Source: Streptomyces sp. 135 (GTDB lineage: Bacteria; Actinomycetota; Actinomycetes; Streptomycetales; Streptomycetaceae). Taken from it: a stretch of DNA of 64,000 bases. The translations under genes and the position numbers were made by a program. The stretch spans positions 7,254,001 through 7,318,000 of the forward strand of contig NZ_CP075691.1 in the NCBI RefSeq assembly GCF_020026305.1. Direction: 5' to 3'. Position 1 is the stretch's first letter. Every line of letters begins with the position of its first letter. This document shows positions 43,170 to 51,852 of this stretch, piece by piece. The notes beneath the pieces are model-generated. The model was given only the letters and a program-made list of their open reading frames with translations, was not told the origin of the DNA and searched no databases.

Positions 43170-44339
43170 TCAGCGCGCCGAGAAGCTGTGCACCGTGCTC
43201 GACCGGTAGGTGTCGCCGGGGCGCAGCACCGTCGAGGGGAACGACGGCTGGTTCGGGGAGTCCGGGAAGTGCTGGGTCTCCAGGCACAGGCCGTCGCCCT
43301 GACGGTAGGTGCGGCCCGAGGGGCCGGTCAGGGTGCCGTCCAGGAAGTTGCCGGAGTAGAACTGCACCCCGGGCTCCGTCGTGGCGATCCTCATCGTGCG
43401 GCCCGACTCCGGGTCCCGCAGCGTCGCGAAGTGCTCCGGGCGGTCCGTGATCCCCTTGTCGAGGACCCAGTTGTGGTCGTACCCCTTGGCGGTCACCAAC
43501 TGGGGGTGCGCGACCCGTATGTCCTCGCCGACCGGCTTCGCCCGCCGGAAGTCGAACGGCGTGCCCGCCACCTTCGCCAGCTCTCCCGTGGGGATCAGCC
43601 CGGCGTCGGTCGGCGTGAACCGGCCCGCCGCCAGGGTCAGTTCGTGGTCGTGGACGCCACCGCTGCCCTCACCCGCCAGGTTGTAGTACGTGTGGTTGGT
43701 GAGGTTCACGACGGTGGCCTTGTCGGTCCTCGCCGCGTAGTCGATCCGCCAGTCGCCGCGCGCCGTGAGGGTGTACGTCACCTTCACCCGCAGCGTCCCC
43801 GGATAGCCCATCTCGCCGTCGGCGCTCACATACCGCAGCACCAGGCCGACACCGGTGGAGTCCGTGAACGGCTCCACGTCCCACACCCGGGTGTCGAAGC
43901 CCTTGGCGCCACCGTGCAGGCTGTTCTCCCCGTCGTTCACGGAGAGCTGGTGGGTCTTGCCGTCCAGGGTGAAGCGGCCGCGGGCGATGCGGTTGCCGTA
44001 GCGGCCGATCAGCGCGCCGAAGAAGGTCGTGCCCGCCGCGTACGCCTCGATCGTGTCGTACCCGAGGGAGACGTTGCGGTACCGGCCGTGGCGGTCCGGC
44101 AGTTCGAGGGACTGCACGATGCCGCCGTAGGAGAGGACCTTCAGCCGCGTGCCGCCGTTCGCCAGCGTCCAGCGGTGGACCTTCGTGCCGTCGGCGAGGG
44201 TGCCGAAGAGCTCCTTGGTGGGCTTCGCGAAGCGCACGGACCTGCCGCCTTCCGATGATGCGTACGAGGTGCCGGCGACGGCGGCGGTGAGGCCCGCCGC
44301 GGCGGCGGTGGCCAGGACGGTGCGTCTGCTGGTTTCCAT
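43170..44339 (-). CDS. galM: Exported aldose 1-epimerase (galactose mutarotase)
   Basis: The 389-residue protein has a Tat-like leader (TSRRTVLATAAAAG) and a mutarotase beta-sandwich. Catalytic histidines and acid are in NSLHGGAKGFDTRVW, LTNHTYYNLAG and the C-terminal GLCLETQHFPDSPN. It interconverts alpha and beta anomers of aldoses. It is the last gene of the monosaccharide importer operon, so it may condition released arabinose or galactose at the cell surface for uptake. Confidence 0.93.
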   Translation of the reverse strand: METSRRTVLATAAAAGLTAAVAGTSYASSEGGRSVRFAKPTKELFGTLADGTKVHRWTLANGGTRLKVLSYGGIVQSLELPDRHGRYRNVSLGYDTIEAYAAGTTFFGALIGRYGNRIARGRFTLDGKTHQLSVNDGENSLHGGAKGFDTRVWDVEPFTDSTGVGLVLRYVSADGEMGYPGTLRVKVTYTLTARGDWRIDYAARTDKATVVNLTNHTYYNLAGEGSGGVHDHELTLAAGRFTPTDAGLIPTGELAKVAGTPFDFRRAKPVGEDIRVAHPQLVTAKGYDHNWVLDKGITDRPEHFATLRDPESGRTMRIATTEPGVQFYSGNFLDGTLTGPSGRTYRQGDGLCLETQHFPDSPNQPSFPSTVLRPGDTYRSSTVHSFSAR

Positions 44340-44376
44340 GTGCGGCTCCAGTTCGGGGGGTTGAGGGGCGGTGTTG

Positions 44377-45609
44377 TTACCGGCCGACCTTGCGCTTGTT
44401 CCATACGTCGAACCCGACCGCGGCGAGCAGCACCAGGCCCTTGATGACCTGTTGGTAGTCCGTGCCGATGCCGACCAGGGACATGCCGTTGTTGAGCACG
44501 CCGAGCACCAGGCCGCCGATGACCGCGCCCATCACCGTGCCGACGCCGCCGCTCATGGAGGCGCCGCCGATGAACGACGCCGCGATCGCCTCCAGTTCGA
44601 AGTTCAGACCGGCCTGCGGGGTGCCCGCGTTGAGACGGGCGGCGTACACACAGCCCGCGAGGGCCGCGAGGACGCCCATGTTGACGAAGACCAGGAAGGT
44701 GACGCGCTTGTCCTTGACGCCGGAGAGCTTGGCGGCGGCCTTGTTGCCACCGAGCGCGTACACATGACGGCCCACGACGGCGTTGCGCATGACATAGCCG
44801 AGGCCGATGAGCAGCGCGCACATGATGAGCATGACGACCGGCACGCCGTGGAAGCTGGCGAGGGTCAGCGTGAACGCCACGATGGCCGCCGTCATCGCCA
44901 CGCACTTGGCCGCCCACAGCCCGGTGGGCAGGACGTCCAGCTCGAACGCCAGCTGCCGCTTGCGGTCCCGCCACTCGCGGAAGAGCAGGAAGACGATGGT
45001 CGCGAGGCCGAGGAGCAGCGTCGGGTTGTGGTACTGCGTGTACGGGCCCATCTCCGGGATGAAGCCCTTGGCGATGTTCTGGAAGCCGTCCGGGAAGGGG
45101 GCGAGCGACTGCCCCTCCAGGACGATCTGGGTGAGACCGCGGAAGAGCAGCATGCCGGCCAGCGTCACGATGAACGACGGGATGCCGACGTAGGCGATGA
45201 AGAAGCCCTGCCAGGCGCCGGCGACCGCGCCGATCAGCAGCGAGAGGACGAGGGCGAGCACCCACGGCATGTCGTGTTTGACCATCATCACCGCCGACAT
45301 GGCGCCGACGAAGGCGACCAGCGAGCCGACGGACAGGTCGATGTGGCCCGCGATGATGACGATCATCATGCCGATGGCCAGGATGAGGATGTAGCCGTTC
45401 TGCTGGATCAGGTTGGAGACGTTGTTCGGCAGCAGCAGCGTGCCGTCGGTCCAGATCTGGAACAGGACGACGATGAAGGCCAGGGCGATCAGCATGCCGT
45501 ACTGGCGCATGTTGGAGCGCATGCTCTCGATCAGCAGCGCACCGGCCGACCGCACGGCGGGCGGCGGCGCGGAGGACGAGTCCCGTGGGGGCGTGGTCGT
45601 GGTGGTCAT
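44377..45609 (-). CDS. mmsB: Multiple-monosaccharide ABC transporter permease
   Basis: The 410-residue permease of the RbsC/XylH type has about ten transmembrane segments, with IMIVIIAGHIDLSVGSLVAF and SFIGGASMSGGVGTVMGAVIGG. The length and sequence fit the MmsB/GguB group that works with ChvE-type binding proteins. It follows the ATPase gene by eight bases. Confidence 0.93.
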   Translation of the reverse strand: MTTTTTPPRDSSSAPPPAVRSAGALLIESMRSNMRQYGMLIALAFIVVLFQIWTDGTLLLPNNVSNLIQQNGYILILAIGMMIVIIAGHIDLSVGSLVAFVGAMSAVMMVKHDMPWVLALVLSLLIGAVAGAWQGFFIAYVGIPSFIVTLAGMLLFRGLTQIVLEGQSLAPFPDGFQNIAKGFIPEMGPYTQYHNPTLLLGLATIVFLLFREWRDRKRQLAFELDVLPTGLWAAKCVAMTAAIVAFTLTLASFHGVPVVMLIMCALLIGLGYVMRNAVVGRHVYALGGNKAAAKLSGVKDKRVTFLVFVNMGVLAALAGCVYAARLNAGTPQAGLNFELEAIAASFIGGASMSGGVGTVMGAVIGGLVLGVLNNGMSLVGIGTDYQQVIKGLVLLAAVGFDVWNKRKVGR

Positions 45610-45617
45610 GGCGGGCC

Positions 45618-47201
45618 TCAGCTCTTGCTTCCGGTGCTTCTGGTCTTGGTCATATGGCGCATCAGGACTTCCTGGGTGGCCTCCGCGCGCGTGACCTCGC
45701 CGGTCAGGCGGCCCTCGGCCATCGTGTAGATCCGGTCGCACATCCCGAGCAGCTCCGGCAGCTCCGAGGAGATGAACAGGACCGCCTTGCCCTGCGCCGC
45801 GAGCTGGTCGATGACGGTGTAGATCTCGTACTTGGCGCCCACGTCGATGCCGCGCGTCGGCTCGTCGAGGATCAGCACCTCGGGGTCGGCGTGGATCCAC
45901 TTGCTCAGGACGACCTTCTGCTGATTGCCGCCGGAGAGCCGGCCCACCTGCTCGAAGACGGTGGGGGTCTTGATGTTCATCGACTTGCGGTAGCGCTCGG
46001 AGACCTGCCGCTCGTGGTGTTCGTCCACGAAGCCGCCGATGCCGCCGCGCCGCCGCATGCCCGGCAGCGAGGCCAGCGACACATTGCGGTTGATGTTGTC
46101 GATGAGGTTCAGGCCGTAGCGCTTGCGGTCCTCGGTGACGTACGCGATGCCGGCGTCGACCGCGGCCGGGACCGTCTTGGTGACCACCGGTCGGCCGTTC
46201 ACCGCCACGGTCCCTGCGACGTACTGCCCGTAGGAGCGCCCGAAGACGGACATGGCGAGTTCGGTGCGGCCCGCGCCCATCAGGCCCGCGATGCCGACGA
46301 TCTCACCGCGCCGCACCGTCAGCGACACGTCGTCGACGACCGTGCGCTGGTGGTCGACGGGATGGCGCACCGTCCAGCCCTGCACCGCCAGGGCGAGTTC
46401 GCCCGCGTCGGCGCCCGCGTACGGCGTGCGCTCGGGGAAGCGGTGGTCGAGGTCGCGGCCGACCATGCCGCGGATGATCCGGTCCTCCGACAACTCCGGC
46501 TCGTGCTCCGGGCTCTGGCGGACCGTCAGGGATTCGAAGGAGCAGCCGTCGCGCAGGATGGTCACGGCGTCGGTGATCTGCCGGATCTCGTTGAGCTTGT
46601 GCGAGATGATGATGCTGGAGATGCCCTGCTCGCGCAGTTCCACGATCAGGTCGAGCAGCTTCGCGCTGTCCTCGTCGTTGAGCGCGGCCGTCGGCTCGTC
46701 GAGGATCAGCAGCTTCACCTCCTTCGACAGGGCCTTGGCGATCTCCACCAGCTGCTGCTTGCCCACCCCGATGTCGGAGACCGGCGTCTGCGGCTTCTCG
46801 CGCAGCCCGACCCGCTTGAGCAGGGCGCTCGCCCGGCGCAGGGTGTCGTTCCAGTCGATGAAGCCACGCCTGGTCTGTTCGTTGCCGAGGAAGATGTTCT
46901 CGGCGATCGACAGATAGGGGACAAGCGCCAGTTCCTGATGGATGATCACGATGCCGTGGCGCTCGCTGGCCCGGATGTCCTTGAAGGCCATCCGCTCGCC
47001 CTCGAAGAGGATCTCGCCGTCGTAACTGCCGTGCGGGTACACGCCGCTGAGGACCTTCATCAGCGTCGACTTGCCGGCGCCGTTCTCGCCGCAGATCGCG
47101 TGGATCTCCCCCGACCGCACCGTCAAATCCACACCGGAGAGAGCCTTGACGCCGGGAAACGTCTTGGTGATCCCGCGCATCTCCAGGATGGGCGCGCTCA
47201 C
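45618..47201 (-). CDS. mmsA: Multiple-monosaccharide ABC transporter ATP-binding protein
   Basis: The 527-residue protein holds two ABC ATPase domains in tandem. The first has Walker A GENGAGKST and Walker B LLILDEPTAAL; the second has LSGGNQQKV and LILDEPTRGIDVGAKYEIY. This is the MmsA/XylG/GguA arrangement. The GTG start overlaps the stop of the chvE-like gene (GTGA). It energises uptake of arabinose, xylose, galactose or glucose by related systems. Confidence 0.94.
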   Translation of the reverse strand: MSAPILEMRGITKTFPGVKALSGVDLTVRSGEIHAICGENGAGKSTLMKVLSGVYPHGSYDGEILFEGERMAFKDIRASERHGIVIIHQELALVPYLSIAENIFLGNEQTRRGFIDWNDTLRRASALLKRVGLREKPQTPVSDIGVGKQQLVEIAKALSKEVKLLILDEPTAALNDEDSAKLLDLIVELREQGISSIIISHKLNEIRQITDAVTILRDGCSFESLTVRQSPEHEPELSEDRIIRGMVGRDLDHRFPERTPYAGADAGELALAVQGWTVRHPVDHQRTVVDDVSLTVRRGEIVGIAGLMGAGRTELAMSVFGRSYGQYVAGTVAVNGRPVVTKTVPAAVDAGIAYVTEDRKRYGLNLIDNINRNVSLASLPGMRRRGGIGGFVDEHHERQVSERYRKSMNIKTPTVFEQVGRLSGGNQQKVVLSKWIHADPEVLILDEPTRGIDVGAKYEIYTVIDQLAAQGKAVLFISSELPELLGMCDRIYTMAEGRLTGEVTRAEATQEVLMRHMTKTRSTGSKS

Positions 47202-48307
47202 TTGAGCTGCCCCGCCGTGAAGTACCCCTCGTCCACGAGGAGCTTGGTGTTGGACTTGTCGACGCTGACCGGCTCCAGGAGGAAGGCCGGCACGGTCTTC
47301 TCGCCGTTGTTGTAGTCCTTGGTGTTGTTGACCTGGACCTTCTTGCCCGTCAGGACCGCGTCACCCATCTTCACCGTCTGCGCGGCCAGCTTGCGCGTGT
47401 CCTTGAACACGGTCTGCGTCTGCTCGCCCCGGATGATCGACTTCACCGACGCGAGCTCCGCGTCCTGACCGGTGATGACCGGCAGCGGCTGGCTCTTGCT
47501 GCCGTAACCCGCGCTCTTGAGCGCTGAGATGATGCCGATGGAGATCCCGTCGTAGGGCGAGAGCACCGCGTCGACGCGCTTGTCGCCGTAGCTCTTGCTG
47601 ATCAGGTCGTCCATGCGCTTCTGCGCCGTGCCGCCGTCCCACTTCAGCGTCGTGGCCTGGTTCAGCCGCGTCTGCTTGCTGCGCACCACGAGCTGACCGG
47701 ACTCGAAGTACGGCTTCAGCACCTTCATGGCGCCGTTCCAGAAGTACTTGGTGTTGTTGTCGTCCGGGTCGCCCGCGAACAGCTCGATGGACCGCGTGTC
47801 GTCGGCGTCCTTGTCGGGCTTGCCGAGCTTCAACTTGTCGACCAGGTACTGGCCCTGGAGCCGGCCCACGCGTTCGTTGTCGAACGACGCGTAGTAGTTG
47901 ACGTTCTTCGTGCCGAGGATGAGGCGGTCGTACGAGATCACGGGGATCCCCGCGTCGTGCGCGCGCTTCAGGACGTCGGTGAGCGCCGAGCCGTTGATCG
48001 CGGCGACCACCAGGAGCCGGTGCCCCTTCGTGATCATGTTCTCGATCTGGGCGACCTGGTTCTCCACCTTGTCGTCGCCGTACTGGAGGTCCGTGTCGTA
48101 ACCGGCCTTCTTGAACTGCGCCGCCATGTTCTTGCCGTCGGCGATCCACCGCTCGGAGGACTTGGTGGGCATGGCGAGACCGATGGTGCCGCCCTTCCCG
48201 TCGTCCGGCTTGTAGCGGCTGCCGCCCTTGGCCTCCTGCCCGCAGGCGGTCAGCGAGACGGCGAGCAGCGCGGTGGTGACGGCGATGCCGAGAGTGCGGG
48301 TGCGCAT
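47198..48307 (-). CDS. chvE: ChvE-like sugar-binding lipoprotein
   Basis: The 369-residue protein has a lipoprotein signal (VSLTACGQ) and a periplasmic-binding-protein type I fold: IGLAMPTKSSERWIADGKNM, VSYDRLI, DAVLSPYDGIS and VITGQDAE. These are typical of ChvE, which binds L-arabinose, D-galactose, glucose and xylose. It starts three bases after the stop of the upstream TIM-barrel gene, so it belongs to the long minus-strand operon that begins with the sugar-acid dehydratase. Confidence 0.92.
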   Translation of the reverse strand: MRTRTLGIAVTTALLAVSLTACGQEAKGGSRYKPDDGKGGTIGLAMPTKSSERWIADGKNMAAQFKKAGYDTDLQYGDDKVENQVAQIENMITKGHRLLVVAAINGSALTDVLKRAHDAGIPVISYDRLILGTKNVNYYASFDNERVGRLQGQYLVDKLKLGKPDKDADDTRSIELFAGDPDDNNTKYFWNGAMKVLKPYFESGQLVVRSKQTRLNQATTLKWDGGTAQKRMDDLISKSYGDKRVDAVLSPYDGISIGIISALKSAGYGSKSQPLPVITGQDAELASVKSIIRGEQTQTVFKDTRKLAAQTVKMGDAVLTGKKVQVNNTKDYNNGEKTVPAFLLEPVSVDKSNTKLLVDEGYFTAGQLK

Positions 48308-48310
48308 GGG

Positions 48311-49279
48311 TCAGTCCCCTTCCGGGACGGGGAAACGGCACAGCTCGCCCGGGAGCCGCGAGCCGAGCGGCGACATGCCGCCGTCCGCGCCGTGGCGGGC
48401 CAGCAGATCCAGGGCGAGACGGCCGCGCCTGACCCGCTCCCGGGCCGTGGCGAGGGCGTGCTCGCGCAGGTGGGCGCCGTACGGGTAGATGCCGGTGGCC
48501 TTGGCGAGGCCGAACTTCACATACAGCGGGGCGCCGCGCCGGATCAGCTCGGCGACCTCGTACATCCGGACGTAGCCGCCGAGGTCGTCGGGGGCCTCGA
48601 CGTACATGTCCATCGGCGCCCGGCTGACCCGGCGGATCTCCGTGAGATGGGCGGGGGTCAGATCGGACGGCACGTTCAGGGAGTCGGCGCCAAGACGCTC
48701 GTACACCGCGTACGAGGCCGGGTTGACCGGACCGGTCAGCGCGGACAGCTTGAAGGTGGTGTCGGCGGGGAGCACCCCGGCGGCGCGGAGTCTGTGCAGC
48801 GTCCACAGCACGCCCTCGTCGGCGACGAGCAGGCACTTCACGCCGAGCCCGGTGGCGCGCACGGCGTCCTCGACGCAGCCCGCGAGCGCGTCGTGGCCAC
48901 GGGCGCGCAGCCCCGCGCCGCCGGAGTCGGTGCGGGTCGAGGCGCCGATGTCCCAGGTGCCGCGCGGCCCCGTGAACAGGCACAGCTCGATGTCGCGCTC
49001 GGCACAGGACTCCACCATCTCGGTGATCTCGTCGTCACCGAGCATCCAGACGCCGCTGCCCTGGCTGATCCGGTGGACGGGCACGTCCAGGCGCGCGCTC
49101 TCCTTGAGGACGACGGCGAGCGCCTCGGGACCCTCGACGGAGGGGATCTCGGTGCGCCACGTGCCGCCGTCGGGGAACGTGTGCGGGGAGGCGTCGGCCG
49201 GGTCGGCGGCGGGCACCGGATGACCGATGCGGGCGAGGGCGTCGGCGCCGGGGCGCCGGGTTGCTGACGGGGCGGTCAC
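48311..49279 (-). CDS. Conserved protein, possibly a U32-like TIM barrel, in the sugar oxidation operon
   Basis: A GTG at 49279 with GGAG five bases upstream gives 322 residues; upstream in-frame sequence is basic and low complexity. The alternating pattern (RDIELCLFTGPRGTW, GVKCLLVADEGVLWTL, LGADSLNVPSDLT, PMDMYVEAPDD) suggests a TIM barrel, perhaps related to U32 peptidase-like proteins, but no protease or aldolase motif is certain. It lies between the dehydrogenase and the ChvE importer. A role in the sugar-acid route, for example an isomerase or aldolase step that is otherwise missing, is only an inference. Confidence 0.7.
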   Translation of the reverse strand: MTAPSATRRPGADALARIGHPVPAADPADASPHTFPDGGTWRTEIPSVEGPEALAVVLKESARLDVPVHRISQGSGVWMLGDDEITEMVESCAERDIELCLFTGPRGTWDIGASTRTDSGGAGLRARGHDALAGCVEDAVRATGLGVKCLLVADEGVLWTLHRLRAAGVLPADTTFKLSALTGPVNPASYAVYERLGADSLNVPSDLTPAHLTEIRRVSRAPMDMYVEAPDDLGGYVRMYEVAELIRRGAPLYVKFGLAKATGIYPYGAHLREHALATARERVRRGRLALDLLARHGADGGMSPLGSRLPGELCRFPVPEGD

Positions 49280-49430
49280 GGGACTCCAATGATCGGTGTG
49301 TCGATGTGGTTCGGGTGGATCGTCGTGCGGCGCCGCCCGGTTGGGTGTACGGCGGCACGGGGCGGTCAGGCGCGCCCGTACCGCCGTACGTGCAGGGGGA
49401 AGGACCGCCGGGGACACGGTCCGGCCGGCC

Positions 49431-50444
49431 TCAGGGCCGCAGCAGCACCTTCCCGGTCTTCGGATCGCCGCCGCCGACCAGCGCGACGGCCTCGCCGAAC
49501 CGCTCCAGCGGGAACTCGTGCGTGATCAGCGGCGCCGGGTCGAGCAGTCCGAGGCCGAACGCCCGCACGGCGTCCGACCAGGCCGAGGAGGACGCGCCGA
49601 AGACGGAGCGCACCTCCAGCTGGCTCAGCGACAGATGCACCGGGTCGATGCCGACCGCCCCCGGCGTGAACATGCCGGTGAGCACGACCCTGCCGCCCCT
49701 GCGGGCGAGCAGGCACGACGAGGCCGCGGTGGTCGGCGCGCCCGCCGTCTCCACGACCAGGTCGAAGCGGCCGTGCGCCGACCGGGCCTCGTCGGGGGAG
49801 AGGGCAGCGGTGGCCCCGAAGTCCCGCGCCTGCTCACCGCGGGCCGCCCGCGGGTCCACCACAATCAGCTCGGCGGGACTCGACGCGGCGAGCAGCTGCA
49901 CCGCGAGCAGCCCGAGGGTGCCCGCGCCGACCACCGCGACGCGCTCACCGGGCCCCGGGCGGCCCGCCCGCACCGCGGCGGCGATCACCGCGGACGGTTC
50001 GAGCAGGGCGGCCGCGCGCAGGTCGGCGTCGTCCCGCAGGAGGTGCAGGAGCCGGGCGGGCACGGTGAGGTGGTCGGCGAAGGCGCCCGGCTCGGTGAAC
50101 CCGGTCTCGGCGTAGCCGCCGGTGCACAGGCTGGTCTCCCCACACCGGCAGCGCTCGCAGACACCGCAGGCCCGGAACCCCTCCGCGACGGTCCTGCGGC
50201 CGACGAGGGCGGGGTCGACGCCCGCGCCCACCGCAGCCACGGTCCCGGACCACTCGTGGCCCGGCGTCACGGGGTAGCGCACGTACGCGGCGTCGCGGTG
50301 GCCGTCGTACACCTCGCGGTCGCTCATGCAGATCCCGGCGGCGGCCACCCGCACGAGGACCTCGCCGGGGCCCGGCTGCGGCGTGTCACCGGTGACGAGG
50401 CGGTGTTCGCCGGGCCGGTCGACGACGATCGCGCGGCTGCTCAC
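49431..50444 (-). CDS. Zinc-dependent medium-chain dehydrogenase (sugar/polyol type)
   Basis: The 337-residue enzyme has the catalytic-zinc residues in AAGICMSDREVYDGH and TPGHEW, a four-cysteine structural zinc lobe (CGVCERCRCGETSLC) and a Rossmann fold (VAVVGAGTLGLLAVQLL). Its GTG start overlaps the dehydratase stop (GTGA). Members oxidise sugar or polyol hydroxyls with NAD(P). With a lactonase and an enolase-family dehydratase in the same regulon, it could be the first step of an oxidative arabinose-type pathway. Confidence 0.87.
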   Translation of the reverse strand: MSSRAIVVDRPGEHRLVTGDTPQPGPGEVLVRVAAAGICMSDREVYDGHRDAAYVRYPVTPGHEWSGTVAAVGAGVDPALVGRRTVAEGFRACGVCERCRCGETSLCTGGYAETGFTEPGAFADHLTVPARLLHLLRDDADLRAAALLEPSAVIAAAVRAGRPGPGERVAVVGAGTLGLLAVQLLAASSPAELIVVDPRAARGEQARDFGATAALSPDEARSAHGRFDLVVETAGAPTTAASSCLLARRGGRVVLTGMFTPGAVGIDPVHLSLSQLEVRSVFGASSSAWSDAVRAFGLGLLDPAPLITHEFPLERFGEAVALVGGGDPKTGKVLLRP

Positions 50445-51607
50445 TTCTTGGCCCCGCCGGGGGAACGCTTCTCCCAGCCCTCGGCCCACAGGTCGAACCG
50501 GGCCTGCTGCTGCGGGAACTCGGCGGCCGCGTCGGTGTCGAGCTCGACGCCGAGGCCGGGCTCGTGCGACAGCTCGAAGCAGCCCGTCTCCGGGTCGACC
50601 TGGGGCGCTCCCTTGACGACCTTCTTGATGTCCGCGTCCGCGAAGTCGTTGAAGTGTTCGAGGATCTTGAAGTTCGGCGCGGAGAAGCCGACTTGGAGCG
50701 AGGCGGCGGTCAGCACGGGCCCGCCCACGTTGTGCGGGGCGACCAGCATGTAGTGCGTCTCGGCGGTCGCCGCGAGCTTGCGGGTCTCCCAGATGCCGCC
50801 GATGTGGCCGACGTCCGGCTGGATGATGTCCACGGCCTGGCTCTCGAACAGCTCCCGGAACTCGATCCGGTCGTGGATCCGCTCACCGGTGGCCACCGGC
50901 ATGTCCACCTTGGCGGCGACCTTCTCCAGGGCCTTGAGGTTCTCCGGCGGGACCGGCTCCTCCAGCCAGGCGGGGCGGAACGGCGCGAGGTCGCGGGCGA
51001 GGCGGACCGCCGTGGCGGGCGAGAAGCGGCCGTGCATCTCCAGCATCAGCTCGGCGTCAGGACCGATCGCGTCCCGCACGGCCTCGATCAACGACACGGC
51101 GTACAGGCTCTGTTCGTGGTCCAGCTCGTAGTGCCCGGTGCCGAAGGGGTCGATCTTCAGCGCGCGGTAGCCGCGCTCCATGACCCCCTGGGCCGCCTTG
51201 TGGTACGCCTCCGGGGTGCGCTCCGTGGTGTACCAGCCGTTGGCGTACGCCTTGACGCGGTCGGTGACCCTGCCGCCGAGCAGCTGCCACACGGGGACGC
51301 CGAGCGCCTTGCCCTTGATGTCCCAGCAGGCCATCTCGATGACCGCGATGCCCGACATGACGATCTCGCCGGCCCGGCCGTAGTCGCCGTACTTCATCCG
51401 GCGCACGAGGTCCTCGACCGCGAACGGGTCCGACCCCTTGATGTGGTTGGCCTCCGCCTCACGGAGGTATCCGATGAGTGCGTCGGTGTGGCCGAGCATG
51501 CGCGTCTCGCCGATGCCGGTCAGGCCTTCGTCGGTGTGGACCTGGACGTAAGTGAGGTTACGCCAGGGCGTTCCGACCACATGCGTGCTGATTCCCGTGA
51601 TGCGCAA
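50441..51607 (-). CDS. Enolase-superfamily sugar-acid dehydratase
   Basis: I chose the TTG at 51607, with AGGGA eight bases upstream, giving 388 residues; the GTG at 51643 lies beside the operator and is unlikely to be the start. The protein has the mandelate racemase/muconate lactonizing fold: catalytic lysine motif in ALKIDPFG, metal ligands in LMLEMHGRF, WLEEPVPPEN and ATGERIHDR, and a late histidine in VAPHNVGGP. This pattern fits acid-sugar dehydratases that make 2-keto-3-deoxy acids. The substrate cannot be read from sequence; arabinonate or galactonate is plausible given the context. Confidence 0.88.
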   Translation of the reverse strand: MRITGISTHVVGTPWRNLTYVQVHTDEGLTGIGETRMLGHTDALIGYLREAEANHIKGSDPFAVEDLVRRMKYGDYGRAGEIVMSGIAVIEMACWDIKGKALGVPVWQLLGGRVTDRVKAYANGWYTTERTPEAYHKAAQGVMERGYRALKIDPFGTGHYELDHEQSLYAVSLIEAVRDAIGPDAELMLEMHGRFSPATAVRLARDLAPFRPAWLEEPVPPENLKALEKVAAKVDMPVATGERIHDRIEFRELFESQAVDIIQPDVGHIGGIWETRKLAATAETHYMLVAPHNVGGPVLTAASLQVGFSAPNFKILEHFNDFADADIKKVVKGAPQVDPETGCFELSHEPGLGVELDTDAAAEFPQQQARFDLWAEGWEKRSPGGAKK

Positions 51608-51626
51608 GGCAGTTGTCCCTTGACTT

Positions 51627-51693
51627 GTTCGGTATTTCGTCACACGTTCGAAATGTTGGCGTGACGGTATTCACGGTGGCCGGAACGTGTCAA
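51627..51693 (-). promoter_or_regulatory. Promoter and two IclR-type operators of the dehydratase operon
   Basis: On the minus strand, TTGACA (51688-51693) and TACCGT (51664-51669) are 18 bp apart. Immediately downstream are GTTCGAAATGTTGGCG (51646-51661, one good half) and the stronger site (51627-51642), whose complement TGACGAAATACCGAAC matches the MFS operator in 13 of 16 positions. Confidence 0.75.
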
Positions 51694-51765
51694 TGGTTCG
51701 CGCGAAACGGTCTTGAGAGGGCGGTGGGGGCGAGTCGCCGGAGCCTCGAAGCGGTCCGGCGGCCA

Positions 51766-51813
51766 TTGCGCCGCGAACGGCGCCATGCCTAACCTGTGTT
51801 CGTCATACCGATC
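51766..51813 (+). promoter_or_regulatory. Probable promoter and operator of the iclR gene
   Basis: TTGCGC (51766-51771) and TAACCT (51790-51795) are 18 bp apart, followed by GTTCGTCATACCGATC (51798-51813), a degenerate copy of the shared operator. This suggests autoregulation. Confidence 0.55.
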
Positions 51814-51852
51814 AGCGGCCGAGGTTTCGGACGCCACAGGGTGGGAGGCCTC

